A stretch of DNA of 64,000 nucleotides from a bacterium (GTDB lineage Bacteria; Zhuqueibacterota; Zhuqueibacteria; Oleimicrobiales; Geothermoviventaceae), in assembly GCA_028275345.1 (NCBI GenBank), contig JAPWUV010000008.1, positions 62,001 through 126,000 of the forward strand, written 5' to 3'. This document shows, in pieces, positions 19,250 through 28,005 of this stretch (within the stretch, counting starts at the first letter, position 1; every line of letters starts with the position of its first letter). The notes under the pieces are model-generated. The model worked only from the letters and a program-made list of their open reading frames with translations, ran no database searches and was not told the DNA's origin. The position numbers and the translations under genes are program-made.

Positions 19250-20842
19250 GTGGGAATGCAGGAAAAGCAGAAGACAGGTCGCCATGGACGGGCGGCGCGA
19301 AAGTCTCCACCCGCCGAGCCACCGCGCCGGGAAATCATCATCAATGCAACGATCGGCGAAACGCGCATTGCCATTCTCGAAGATGGCAAGCTGGTCGAGT
19401 TCTATGTCGAGCGGCCCGAACATGAGCGGATGCTGGGGAACATTTACCTGGCGCGAGTGCTGAAGACGATCAAGGGAATGCAGGCTGCCTTCCTGGATAT
19501 CGGTGAGTCCCAGGATGCCTTTCTTCCCTACGCCGACATGGGGGACCTGGTGCGGATCTACACCCACGTGGATCAGCTTCCGCCCGACGAGCACGGCATT
19601 CGCAAGGAGCTTGTGGGAAAAGAGCAGCTGCGGGTGGGAGACACGGTCCTCGTTCAGGTGACCAAAGAACCACTGGGCACCAAAGGGGCTCGAGTGAGCA
19701 CGCGCATCTCCATTCCTGGCCGGTTCGTGGTGCTGATTCCGGACGAGAACATCGTCGGGGTGTCGAAGAAGATCACGGATGAGGCGGAGAAGCGGCGTCT
19801 GCGACGGCTTGCGAAGGCGCTGAAGCCACAGGACTGCGGCATCATCGTCCGCACCGTGGCTGCGGGGAAGCCTGAGTCGGTGCTCCGAGCGGACCTAGAG
19901 AATCTCCTGCAGATCTGGGATCGCATCCAGAGAAGGGTGCAGCGAGAAAAGGCCCCTTGCCTGCTGTACAAGGAAGTGGGGATGACCTCGAGCGTCGTCC
20001 GCGACCTATTTACCCCGGATGTCGCCAAACTTGTGGTCGATTCGAAGAAGCTGGCGAAGGACATCTTGGGCTACGTGAAGGAGGTGGCGCCGGAGCTCGC
20101 GGATCGCATCGAGCTGTACCAGGGCAAGACGCCCATCTTTGATGCCTACGATGTGGAACGACAGCTGGAGCGCGCCCTTTCGCGGAAAGTCTGGTTGAAA
20201 AGCGGGGGTTACCTGGTCATCGACCAGACCGAGGCTCTGGTGGCCATCGACGTCAATAGCGGCAAGTTCTTGAGCCGGGCCGACCAGGAGCAGACCAACC
20301 TCAAGATCAATCTGGAGGCTGCGCGGGAGATCGCCCGCCAGCTGCGTCTCCGCGATCTCGGCGGCTTGATCATCATCGACTTCATTGACATGCGAGAGCC
20401 TGCGAATCGGCGCCGGGTCTACGACGAGCTAAGACGGGAGCTGGACAAGGACCGAGCCCAGTATAACATCCTCCCGATGAGCAAATTCGGGATTGTGGAA
20501 CTGACGCGCGAGCGAGTTCGTCCGAGCCTGGTCTTCACGCTCAGCGAGCCATGCCCGGTATGCGGCGGGAGCGGTAGGCTGGTTTCGAAGACCACCCTCG
20601 CCACGAAGATCGAACGCTGGATCAAGTCCTTTCGGGCCAAGTCGAAGGAAAGGAGTGTGGAGCTTCATGTGCATCCGGAGATGGCCAAGTATCTCACCAG
20701 TGGTCTCCGGAGCCGGATCCGGCGGATGATGTGGAAGCTTTTGGTGAAAATCGACGTGGTGGAGGACGACAGCCTGGCGATGGACGACTTTCGCTTCATC
20801 TCGAAGAAGACCGGGGAGGACATCACGGCGGAATACGCATGA
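19250..20842 (+). CDS. rng: Ribonuclease E/G family protein
   Basis: A 530-aa endoribonuclease of the RNase G size class, acting on 5'-monophosphorylated RNA in rRNA and tRNA maturation and mRNA decay. Visible: an S1 domain (MLGNIYLARVLKTIKGMQAAF and onward), the catalytic Asp segments VAIDVNSGKF and LIIIDFIDM, and the zinc-link cysteines in CPVCGGSGR. It lacks the long C-terminal degradosome scaffold of RNase E. The start is GTG 19250; ATG 19256 is an alternative. The canonical rplU-rpmA genes do not follow; tRNA genes do. Confidence 0.94.
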   Translation: MGMQEKQKTGRHGRAARKSPPAEPPRREIIINATIGETRIAILEDGKLVEFYVERPEHERMLGNIYLARVLKTIKGMQAAFLDIGESQDAFLPYADMGDLVRIYTHVDQLPPDEHGIRKELVGKEQLRVGDTVLVQVTKEPLGTKGARVSTRISIPGRFVVLIPDENIVGVSKKITDEAEKRRLRRLAKALKPQDCGIIVRTVAAGKPESVLRADLENLLQIWDRIQRRVQREKAPCLLYKEVGMTSSVVRDLFTPDVAKLVVDSKKLAKDILGYVKEVAPELADRIELYQGKTPIFDAYDVERQLERALSRKVWLKSGGYLVIDQTEALVAIDVNSGKFLSRADQEQTNLKINLEAAREIARQLRLRDLGGLIIIDFIDMREPANRRRVYDELRRELDKDRAQYNILPMSKFGIVELTRERVRPSLVFTLSEPCPVCGGSGRLVSKTTLATKIERWIKSFRAKSKERSVELHVHPEMAKYLTSGLRSRIRRMMWKLLVKIDVVEDDSLAMDDFRFISKKTGEDITAEYA

Positions 20843-20905
20843 GCTGGTGCGCAGCGACGCCGGAGAGGGGTTCCCCGAGGGGGGTGTGGATGACGGAAAA
20901 AGCTC

Positions 20906-20934
20906 TTGCATGCCAGAATGGGGTTGTATATATT
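20906..20934 (+). promoter_or_regulatory. Promoter of the tRNA-Gly-Cys-Leu cluster
   Basis: TTGCAT (20906-20911), a 17-nt spacer and TATATT (20929-20934), ending 12 nt before the first tRNA. The strongly AT-rich -10 region stands out in the surrounding GC-rich sequence. Confidence 0.7.
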
Positions 20935-20946
20935 TTTGCCGTCGAT

Positions 20947-21021
20947 GCGGGAGTAGTTCAGCGGTAGAACACCACCTTGCCAAGGTGGGGGTCGCGGGTT
21001 CAAGTCCCGTCTCCCGCTCCA
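20947..21021 (+). tRNA. tRNA-Gly (GCC)
   Basis: A full cloverleaf: acceptor GCGGGAG pairs with CTCCCGC, the D arm is GTTCAGCGGTAGAAC, the anticodon stem CCACC/GGTGG encloses TTGCCAA (anticodon GCC), and the T loop is GGTTCAAGTCC. The 3' CCA is encoded (21019-21021). It is the first of three tRNAs in one transcript. Confidence 0.97.
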
Positions 21022-21024
21022 GGT

Positions 21025-21097
21025 GGCGGCGTAGCCAAGTGGCTAAGGCGGAGGCCTGCAAAGCCTCTACTCAGCGGTTCGAATCCGCTCGCCGCCT
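21025..21097 (+). tRNA. tRNA-Cys (GCA)
   Basis: Acceptor GGCGGCG pairs with CGCCGCC. The anticodon stem GAGGC/GCCTC encloses CTGCAAA (anticodon GCA). The discriminator base is T, as expected for tRNA-Cys. No CCA is encoded. It begins 3 nt after the CCA of tRNA-Gly. Confidence 0.97.
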
Positions 21098-21118
21098 CTT
21101 TTTGTGCCGAGCTGACTC

Positions 21119-21204
21119 GCCGGGGTGGCGGAACTGGTAGACGCAAGGGACTTAAAATCCCTTGCCCCGTACGGGGCGTGCCGGTTCGAGTCCGGCCCTC
21201 GGCA
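21119..21204 (+). tRNA. tRNA-Leu (TAA)
   Basis: An 86-nt class II tRNA. Acceptor GCCGGGG pairs with CCTCGGC (one G-T), the anticodon loop CTTAAAA gives anticodon TAA, and a long variable arm (GCCCCGTACGGGGC) is present. No encoded CCA. It is the last tRNA of the cluster. Confidence 0.97.
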
Positions 21205-21231
21205 CCTCACCCACCGAATGGCTGCGAAGGC

Positions 21232-21260
21232 AAGCCCCGAATTGCGTCGAGGGCTTTTTC
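21232..21260 (+). terminator. Terminator of the tRNA cluster
   Basis: Stem AAGCCC (21232-21237) pairs with GGGCTT (21251-21256), with an inner CGA/TCG extension, followed by a T-rich stretch TTTC. It lies between tRNA-Leu and the ribosome-binding site of the UshA-like gene, and may partly read through. Confidence 0.65.
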
Positions 21261-21306
21261 TGTTTGTGGCTTCCATTACGACCTGAGCCTGCAAGGGAGG
21301 TGAACC

Positions 21307-22293
21307 ATGCGTCCGGTGCGCTCGGCAGCAGGTCTCGCGGTCCAACTGGTCCTCCTCGCGGCTCTAACCCTTCCCCTCGCAGTTTCGAGCTCTCTGTCTC
21401 CTCCTTCCGCGGCCGAGAACCTTCAGCTTCGTCTCCTCTACGCGGGGGATACGGCGGGCAATCTGGTGCCGTGTGGCTGAGGGTCGAACCGCTTGGGCGG
21501 GCTGGCCCGGAGGGTCAGTTACGTGCGCAAGAAGGTGCAGATGGGACAGGCGGCTGTTTTCGTGGACGCGGGTGGATTTGCCGAACGCGGCATGTACGCC
21601 GCGCTCAAGAATCGCTTTCTTCTCCGTGCCTACGCTGTGATGGGTTACCAGGCCGTGAACCTTGCGGAGGCGGACCTGCGGGCTTGCGGCGATTCGCTCC
21701 TCAGCCAGGCGCAGGCGTGGGGAGTTCCGTTCGTGACGTGCAATCTGAAATACGCTGACGGCCGGGACCTGCCCTACGCACGGCGCTACGTCGTCCTTCA
21801 CCCCTGGGGCGAAGGGAAAGGGGCCGTGGGCGTGTTCGGGGTGGCTTTACAGGACATGCCGGCCATTGGAAGGGCTACGCAGACTTGGTGGCGGAAGGAA
21901 GATCCTGTTGTCTGCGCAAAAGGCGTGGTGGCCCAACTCCGCAAGAAGTGCGATCTGATCATCGCCCTTGTCTACGGCCAGGATTCCGATGCCGCCAGAT
22001 TTGCCAAGGAAGTGCCCGGGGTGGACGTGGTCATCGCCGGAGTGGGGACCTACAACATTCGCGGGCCCGAATCCGCCAACGGCTCCGTATTGTGCGTGAA
22101 TGGCACGCAGGGCAAATACATCGGCGACGTGACATTGGAGCGTGAGCCCGGCGGCCGAGAATGGAAGGCTTCGGCGGGCGAGCTCTTTCCTCTCGACAGC
22201 GAGGTGAGGGAGGATCCGCAGGTGGCAAAGATCGTGGAGGAGTACGACAAGGCCCTGAGGGAGGAGCTCCGGACCCGTCCTCCCGCTCCGTGA
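21307..22293 (+). CDS. UshA-like exported protein with in-frame UGA (candidate selenoprotein)
   Basis: Read from ATG 21307 (strong GGGAGGTGA ribosome-binding site) this encodes 328 residues with a signal peptide (about 1-36). At codon 58 (21478-21480) the frame meets TGA, in the context VPCG-U-GSNRLGGLARR. The same frame then runs open to 22293 and reads as the rest of a metallophosphatase/5'-nucleotidase-like protein (GYQAVNLAEADL, VPFVTCNL, CDLIIALVYGQD). Relatives known to me have Cys in this CGC...GGLARR motif, so Sec replacing Cys is the simplest reading. A hairpin suited to a bacterial SECIS follows the UGA. The alternatives are a nonsense mutation or two separate genes; the downstream part alone would lack a signal peptide and a ribosome-binding site. 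No Sec machinery gene lies in the window. Confidence 0.78.
21489..21515 (+). promoter_or_regulatory. Candidate bacterial SECIS hairpin downstream of the UGA
   Basis: A stem with small bulges: C92-G112, T93-A111, T94-G110, then GGGC (21495-21498) pairs with GCCC (21505-21508) with one bulged G at 21509, extended below by CC/GG. (Pair numbers are offsets from 21400.) The six-base loop 21499-21504 reads GGGCTG and begins with G. The loop starts 18 nt after the UGA, within the distance reported for bacterial SECIS elements. It was folded by eye. Confidence 0.5.
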
Positions 22294-22332
22294 ACCGATC
22301 GGTGGGGCCAGGCTTAACTTGGCTGCATCGGT

Positions 22333-24798
22333 ATGAAGGCAATGGGCGGGAATCGCCGCGTAGTCCGGATCCTCAGCGCGGAGGACCCCGAGGCGCTGAA
22401 TCCGGAGGTAGTGGGGCCCAAAGCAGCTTACCTGGCGAGGCTCAAGAAGGCCGGGCTGAATGTCCCGGCCTTTGTCGTGCTTGTCGCGCGACAAAGTTCC
22501 GAGGCTCGTTCCCTCCTGGAAGAGCACCAACTGGCCGAGCTTCGAGAGAAGCTTCCCGCTCTAGCTGCCGGCGCGCCCATGGCGGTGCGCTCGTCTGCCA
22601 ATCTGGAGGACCTGCCGGGTCTCAGCCTCGCGGGGCAGCTGCGCACGCAGCTCGGCGTGGTCGGCGAGACGGCGCTCCTGACTGCTCTCGAGCAATGCCT
22701 GACGGCGGCGGAAAGTCCGCAGGTGCGGAGCTACCTTTCGCGGCATGGCATCCATTGCCCTTTGGAGCTCAATCTTATTGTTCAGCCGATGGTCCCGGCG
22801 CGATGGTCTGGCGTCGCCTTCACCGCCAAGGGAGCAGTGGAGCGCGCGTGCGTTCTCATCGAAGCATCGGCCAAGGACTCCTCAGCTGTGACGTCTGGAG
22901 TTGCCTGCGACTTGCGACTGGTCTACACCCGCCGGCCGGGAGCTAGGCCCAGGACCGTGGCCCTCGTGTTTGGCCTACCCGCTGAGATCCCGGGCACGGA
23001 GGAGGAGAGGCAGCTTTGGGATCTTCTCGGCGAGATGGTCTTGGCGAGCGGGAAGGCGCTCGGCTTGGCTGGGGAATTCATCGATGTCGAGTGGGTCTGG
23101 GATGGCAGGGCTTTCTGGATCCTCCAGGCTCGTGCTGCCACCCCTCCGCCCCTGCCGCCTTGGCTGGCGTATCCGCCCGATCAGGTGTGGACCAGCTTCT
23201 TTTTCACCGAGAGGTATTTCCATCCTCTTTCGACATTGGCTCACGGCCTACTAAGCCCGCAAGTCGAGAAAAGAGCATTCCTCGAGCCGCTCCGTTATCT
23301 CGGTGAGGAGGAGTTGACCCGTAGCCAGGTCACTCGTCTCTTCGGCGGGCGGGTTTTCACGAAGTGGGAAGCCTTTCGAAAGCTGCACGAGCTCATTCCG
23401 CCCGCCCTCTTACCACCCGAGAAGAGCCTAGCTTTATTTCCCGATGGCGTGCCGGAAATGGCGGCGATTCGGCGGCTTCGGAAGTTGGCCCGGGTTGCCC
23501 TACGGGTGAGCCGGGATCCGGACTGGCTGCCATGGGCCAATTTGAGGAGATGGCGACGGTTCGTGCCCGAGTACATGAACCGCGTGCTGGGGATGAGTCA
23601 TGAGATCGAGCGCGCCTCGACGCTGCGGGTGCTGTTCCGGCTTCTGGAGCGGGGAGAGATCCTGACCTATCAGTTGCTCGGGATTCATCGCTGGAGCCTC
23701 ACCTTCGCGGAGCTTTTCGAACGTGCATTGCGCGGCACTCTCCGCGTCGCCTTGGGCGTGCCGGAGGACGACCTGACGCCGACCTGTGTCGCTCTGATTT
23801 CGGGCGAAGAGGAGAACCTGACGGTGCAGATGCATAACCTCCTGGCGAGGGTTCGGCGGGCCGCTGTGGAGGAACGCGCCCAGCTTGCGGCGGAGTTCCT
23901 GAACCGGTTCGGGCACCGGTCTTCAAGCCTGGACATTGCCGAACCTACCTGGCGCGAAATGCCGGACATTCTCGACCGGCTGCCGGCGCCAGCCGAAGCC
24001 CTCGGGGCAGGAGTGGACCAGCGAGCCAGGGCCGAGGCTGAAGTTCAGCGACGCGTAGCTGCGCTGCCGAGGCTCCAGCGCTTGGTCTTGTCTCCGGTTC
24101 TGCGGCATCTGTTGAAATACGCCCGCCGGTTCGCGGTGCTCAGAGAAAACCAGCGCCATTATTGGCATTTCGTTTTGGCCGAGATGCGCCGGGCGGCGCT
24201 CAAGATCGGGTCTTTGCTCACGGAGCAAGGGGTTCTGGCTAATCCCGCCGAGGTTTTCTGCCTCACGAGGCAGGAACTTGAGAGTCTGTGTCTAGAGCCG
24301 ACTCCATCCGGTGGCTTCGAAGTCCGGAGGGTCGTCGAAAGGCGGAAGCGCGATTTGGAGCGCTGGAGAACATGGACCTTGCCGCCTTTGCTGGCTGGAC
24401 AGGAGTTGAGTGAGGCTGGTGCGCCGGAGCGGGCAGCCGAAGGCAGGGTCTCGGCCCTTCGCGGGATTGGAGTGAGTCCGGGAAAGGCCGAGGGAAAGGC
24501 CTTCTTTCCAAAAGCCTACGAACCGGAACAAGTCCCTCCCGGCTCCGTCCTGGTAATGCCCGGTCTCGACCCAGGTTGGACCCCCGTTCTGGCCAGGATC
24601 GTAGGACTGGTGACCGAGTCCGGCGGGGTCCTTTCCCACGGCGCTATCCTGGCGCGCGAATTCGGGGTTCCCGCGGTGGCCTCGGTGGCAGGAGCACTCA
24701 GCGTGATCCGCCCCGGCCAATGGGTGCGCCTCGACGGCTCATCGGGACTGGTGGAATTGAGGTCCGAGGAGAATCAGACGGATTCGGCAAGAGCCTGA
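22333..24798 (+). CDS. PEP-utilising enzyme, phosphoenolpyruvate synthase / rifampin phosphotransferase-like
   Basis: An 821-aa protein with the PEP synthase family order. The N-terminal ATP-grasp region has MAVRSSANLEDLPGLSLAGQ and the substrate segment EFIDVEWVWDGRAFWILQAR. A middle region of about 400 residues (FTERYFHPLSTLAHGLLS, later RENQRHYWHFVLAEMRRA) is followed by a C-terminal swivelling phosphohistidine domain with the catalytic His in ESGGVLSHGAILAREFGVPAV. The canonical PEP-binding TIM barrel is absent; this layout is that of rifampin phosphotransferase-like kinases. The real substrate is unknown. It follows the UshA-like gene by 39 bp and precedes the Cys-rich gene by 21 bp. Confidence 0.85.
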   Translation: MKAMGGNRRVVRILSAEDPEALNPEVVGPKAAYLARLKKAGLNVPAFVVLVARQSSEARSLLEEHQLAELREKLPALAAGAPMAVRSSANLEDLPGLSLAGQLRTQLGVVGETALLTALEQCLTAAESPQVRSYLSRHGIHCPLELNLIVQPMVPARWSGVAFTAKGAVERACVLIEASAKDSSAVTSGVACDLRLVYTRRPGARPRTVALVFGLPAEIPGTEEERQLWDLLGEMVLASGKALGLAGEFIDVEWVWDGRAFWILQARAATPPPLPPWLAYPPDQVWTSFFFTERYFHPLSTLAHGLLSPQVEKRAFLEPLRYLGEEELTRSQVTRLFGGRVFTKWEAFRKLHELIPPALLPPEKSLALFPDGVPEMAAIRRLRKLARVALRVSRDPDWLPWANLRRWRRFVPEYMNRVLGMSHEIERASTLRVLFRLLERGEILTYQLLGIHRWSLTFAELFERALRGTLRVALGVPEDDLTPTCVALISGEEENLTVQMHNLLARVRRAAVEERAQLAAEFLNRFGHRSSSLDIAEPTWREMPDILDRLPAPAEALGAGVDQRARAEAEVQRRVAALPRLQRLVLSPVLRHLLKYARRFAVLRENQRHYWHFVLAEMRRAALKIGSLLTEQGVLANPAEVFCLTRQELESLCLEPTPSGGFEVRRVVERRKRDLERWRTWTLPPLLAGQELSEAGAPERAAEGRVSALRGIGVSPGKAEGKAFFPKAYEPEQVPPGSVLVMPGLDPGWTPVLARIVGLVTESGGVLSHGAILAREFGVPAVASVAGALSVIRPGQWVRLDGSSGLVELRSEENQTDSARA

Positions 24799-24819
24799 AG
24801 TCTACCGGCCTTCGCGAAG

Positions 24820-25590
24820 ATGGTCTTCGACAAGCTTGTGCTGTGTCTCGAGCGCCGGGCTTGGCTCCGGATCCCCATCTGGCACTTCGGTTACCGCAGT
24901 CTGTTTCAGCCGTACGGGCGGCTGTTCCTGCGCTACGTGGTGCTGGCATCGCCGTGCGGATTCGCGAGCGCTCTCCGGCGAGCCCGCGAAATCTGGGGCA
25001 GGGGCCCGAAGGAAGGGATCTGGCGCACATTCCCCGGGGCAAGGGCGTTTGACCTCGTGGCCATCGGGTTCTGCATGAAGCCGAGGTGCCCGGCGGGGCG
25101 ATTCACTCACCGGTGCCTCTACGCCGAGGGCCATGGCCTCCAGGAGTTGCCGCCACAATGCTCGGACTGCCCGGTCGCTGGACTCGTGCAGCTGGCCGCC
25201 TCAGCCTACGGAGCCTCCTTCTACATCATGACGAGCGCGCTCGATGTGGCTCATGACCTGCTGGTCCCGAACCTCAGGAAGTCGCTGTGGCGGACGGGCT
25301 TGTTCTTCCTCTGTCCGTATTCCTCCCGTCCTTTTCTTCTGGCGGCTTTGGCTTCGGGGTTCGAGGCGGAGGTAGTGACCTTCTGCTCGGGTGCATGCTC
25401 CAGCTACGAGGAGTTCCTGCTCGCCGACGCAGGGAAGAAGGATAGCCAGACCCAAATCTCGGCAGCGGACTGGAGCACCTACTGCAGCCCCGCGTTCGAT
25501 GAGGCTTGTCCTGCACTGGAAAGACGGGGGAACATCTATTGGCCCCGGCGTGAGGCGAAGGACGCAGATTCGATGCGGCTTTCCCCCTAG
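24820..25590 (+). CDS. Cysteine-rich protein of unknown function
   Basis: A 256-aa protein I do not recognise. The middle holds a cluster of cysteines spaced like a metal or iron-sulfur site: CMKPRC, HRC, then CSDC about 16 residues on. Further Cys residues occur in LCPYS and FCSGAC near residue 190. Hydrophobic but not clearly transmembrane stretches surround them. There is no signal peptide. Its position, 21 bp after the PEP-utilising enzyme, suggests one transcript with that gene and the UshA-like gene. A distant likeness to DUF116-type Cys-rich proteins is possible but weak. Confidence 0.7.
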   Translation: MVFDKLVLCLERRAWLRIPIWHFGYRSLFQPYGRLFLRYVVLASPCGFASALRRAREIWGRGPKEGIWRTFPGARAFDLVAIGFCMKPRCPAGRFTHRCLYAEGHGLQELPPQCSDCPVAGLVQLAASAYGASFYIMTSALDVAHDLLVPNLRKSLWRTGLFFLCPYSSRPFLLAALASGFEAEVVTFCSGACSSYEEFLLADAGKKDSQTQISAADWSTYCSPAFDEACPALERRGNIYWPRREAKDADSMRLSP

Positions 25591-25653
25591 CGGAGCGCGA
25601 TTGGTGCTGGCCTGGAATGGCAGGCGAGACGCTCGGCTTCGGACAAAAAGCCC

Positions 25654-25682
25654 TTGAAATTCTCCTGCCGACTGATTAGTAT
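25654..25682 (+). promoter_or_regulatory. Promoter of the CAU tRNA gene
   Basis: TTGAAA (25654-25659), a 17-nt spacer and TAGTAT (25677-25682), 17 nt upstream of the tRNA. The layout matches the promoter of the other tRNA cluster. Confidence 0.7.
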
Positions 25683-25699
25683 TTCCACGGTTAGAACGA

Positions 25700-25772
25700 G
25701 GGCCCTTAGCTCAGCTGGCAGAGCGGCGGACTCATAATCCGTTGGTCGCAGGTTCGAGCCCTGCAGGGCCCA
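25700..25772 (+). tRNA. tRNA with CAT anticodon (elongator Met or Ile2)
   Basis: Acceptor GGGCCCT pairs with AGGGCCC, the anticodon stem GCGGA/TCCGT encloses CTCATAA (anticodon CAT), and the T arm is GCAGG/CCTGC. It lacks the C1-A72 mismatch and the GGG/CCC anticodon stem of initiator tRNA. Whether it is methionine elongator or lysidine-modified Ile2 cannot be decided by eye. No CCA is encoded. Confidence 0.93.
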
Positions 25773-25778
25773 CGAGGC

Positions 25779-25801
25779 AGCGCCGCGAAAGGCGCTTTTT
25801 G
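25779..25801 (+). terminator. Terminator of the CAU tRNA gene
   Basis: Stem AGCGCC (25779-25784), loop GCGAAA, stem GGCGCT (25791-25796), followed by TTTT and further T-rich sequence. It lies 7 nt after the tRNA, facing the convergent phosphatase gene. Confidence 0.85.
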
Positions 25802-25845
25802 TGTTTGTGGCGGCACCAGGCAAGGGGAGCGGTAGCCATGGCTGC

Positions 25846-28005
25846 TCAGGGGGACTTGTTCATGACGAACTCGTCGAGGATGGTCCCGTCGTGGCGGATG
25901 GCCTGGAACCGGATGCGCGACGAATCCACGTCCAGGAGGCAGAAGTGGTACGCGAACTCCTGGAGCTCAATCTCGGGCCAGTCCCGGTAGCGCAGATTGT
26001 CCAGCTCCGCGCCCCCTCCACCCGTGATGATGAAGCACGGCCCACGTTCCCCGGAAGTGCATCCGCGTTCGTAGTCGTGGGTATGCCCGCTGAACACGAA
26101 GGATACCCCGTGCTCCTCCAGCAGAGGCACCAGTTTGTCCCTCAGCAACGGTTCGCCGTCGTAGTAGCCTCCCCAATCCCAAGCTTCCGAGTAGGGCGGG
26201 TGATGGAGGAACACGAAGCGCCAGTCCGCCTTGCGTGACGCCTCCGAGTCGAGATCTCCGCGCAACCAAGCGAACTGCTTGCGACCGAGCGGAACTCCGT
26301 CCTCTGCGGGCACGTTGCTGTCCAACACGATGAAGTGGCAGCCGCTGTAGTCGAAAGAGAAGTAACACTCGTTCCCTGGGTGGCTGAAGTATTCCTCAAA
26401 GGGAGGCACGCGGTTTCCGTAGCCAAAACCGCCATACTCATGATTCCCGATGGCGACGTAGGTCGGGACCTGCGTCATGAGCCAGCGGGCCGGGAGGAGA
26501 TGCATTTGCGGCCATTCCTGACGATTGGCTCCGTGGCCCACCACATCCCCTACGTGAACGGCCAGGTCAGGCCGGTAGCGGCACATTTGGCGCACGACGG
26601 TCTCGTGCATCCGGGGGTCGCTGCGACTATCTCCCCAAACGGCGAGGCGGAAGGGTTTGCGGCCCGCCGGAGCCGTCCGGAAGCTGAAAATGGGGGAGAT
26701 CGCCTCCCCGCTTTGGACGCAGTACCAGAAGCGGGTATCAGGGGATAGCCTTTGCAGGATGACCTCGTGCAAGGTACGCGGGAGGCGTTCTCGCACCTTC
26801 TTCCATCGCTTCTCCGACTCAGCTCGATACCACACCCAACCGCGGCAGGGAACCGCCGTCTCCCACATCACGGTGATCTGATGCGGTTGCACGTTCTGTA
26901 AGTACGGCCCACAGACGTAGGGAGGATATCGCCTCAACAGAGGCTCCAGTTGCCGCAGCCTCGCTCGGCTTCGGTTGATGGCTGCTGACAGAGCGGAGTG
27001 ATCCCGCGGTTCCGCAGCCAGGACTTGCTGGATCTCGGCCAGCGCGCCTGAAACGGTGGCCTCCCATTCTCGCGGCGAATCCGGATGCTCCTTGATCAAC
27101 AGGCTGAGCTGCTGGACCAACTGCGACAGGCTATCCAGAAGGGGCCTCTGGGAGGCAAGCAAGCTGCTCGTGATCCACGCACCCTGGAGCCCGCCTCGGT
27201 TGCGACGGCCTATGACCTCCACCACGATTTGCCGTTCGCCCTCCCACTGCCGGCCGAGCACCACGTTACCTTGCCGGCGGAAGCTTGCGAGCAGCTGTCC
27301 GTCCACGTAGACCACTGCCGAGTCATTGACGGCGAGCCGTAGCCAGAGGCTGTCGTCGTGCGTCGGAAAGCCGTTCACGCTCGCAGGCCAAGGAAACCGC
27401 GTGCGAAACCATCGACTTTCCTCCCGGCCGTGCCAGGTCGAAGGGAGGGTGACGGGCTTCCAGGCGGCTAAGGGTTCCGGGGAAGGGGACCATTCCCAAT
27501 CCTCCCAGCGTTGTGAAGACAGCTGCAGGAGCCGCCTGAACTCCTCCTCTACCTGGCTGAGCGCATGGACTTTGGGGGCCCGGACGATGATCCACAGACC
27601 CCGCAGCCGAGCGGGTTCCGCATAGGCGGAGCAGTGGAGCGCAATTCGGAACGGGACCCGGACGTCACAGGGGCCGAGGTAAAGCTCACCAATGTCCTCC
27701 ACAGCGCCGAGAGGAGTCCCATTCACCACCGCCTCCGCCCGGTCGTCCACGGACAGGTTGAGGTACGCTGGCCACCCAGCCACGCTGTCCGGGAACGTGA
27801 GCTCGAAGGTGAAATCGGCTGAACGGGCGGCATCTTTCGAGACGTAGGGCAGGGAGACTGGGGTCCTTGTCTCGCCTTGGCGGAGAGAAACCTGGAAAAG
27901 CGGGTACACAACGCAGGGGTCGGGATCGCCCATCACAGGTGCACGGGGAAGGCGGGTGCATCCGACGAGCAGAACCCCCGCGACTATCACGGAACGCAGC
28001 CTCAC
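25846..28005 (-). CDS. Purple acid phosphatase-like metallophosphoesterase lipoprotein
   Basis: A 719-aa protein starting with a lipoprotein signal (VAGVLLVGC). Two jelly-roll-like segments (about 30-290) come before a coiled stretch (about 290-370), an FN3-like purple-acid-phosphatase N-domain (GPYLQNVQPHQITVMWET) and the metallophosphoesterase core. All five metal motifs are present: AVWGDSR, HVGDVVGHG, AIGNHEYGG, FLHHPPY and FSGHTHDYER. It probably hydrolyses phosphate esters at the cell surface or in the periplasm. It is last in a four-gene minus-strand operon with the TonB receptor, and is paralogous to the divergent phosphatase at 34196. Confidence 0.9.
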   Translation of the reverse strand: MRLRSVIVAGVLLVGCTRLPRAPVMGDPDPCVVYPLFQVSLRQGETRTPVSLPYVSKDAARSADFTFELTFPDSVAGWPAYLNLSVDDRAEAVVNGTPLGAVEDIGELYLGPCDVRVPFRIALHCSAYAEPARLRGLWIIVRAPKVHALSQVEEEFRRLLQLSSQRWEDWEWSPSPEPLAAWKPVTLPSTWHGREESRWFRTRFPWPASVNGFPTHDDSLWLRLAVNDSAVVYVDGQLLASFRRQGNVVLGRQWEGERQIVVEVIGRRNRGGLQGAWITSSLLASQRPLLDSLSQLVQQLSLLIKEHPDSPREWEATVSGALAEIQQVLAAEPRDHSALSAAINRSRARLRQLEPLLRRYPPYVCGPYLQNVQPHQITVMWETAVPCRGWVWYRAESEKRWKKVRERLPRTLHEVILQRLSPDTRFWYCVQSGEAISPIFSFRTAPAGRKPFRLAVWGDSRSDPRMHETVVRQMCRYRPDLAVHVGDVVGHGANRQEWPQMHLLPARWLMTQVPTYVAIGNHEYGGFGYGNRVPPFEEYFSHPGNECYFSFDYSGCHFIVLDSNVPAEDGVPLGRKQFAWLRGDLDSEASRKADWRFVFLHHPPYSEAWDWGGYYDGEPLLRDKLVPLLEEHGVSFVFSGHTHDYERGCTSGERGPCFIITGGGGAELDNLRYRDWPEIELQEFAYHFCLLDVDSSRIRFQAIRHDGTILDEFVMNKSP

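Noticed and set aside
21493-22293. A separate 266-aa ORF starting at TTG 21493
   Set aside because: The start lies inside the putative SECIS stem, has no ribosome-binding site and would remove the signal peptide. The frame is continuous with the ATG at 21307 apart from one TGA.
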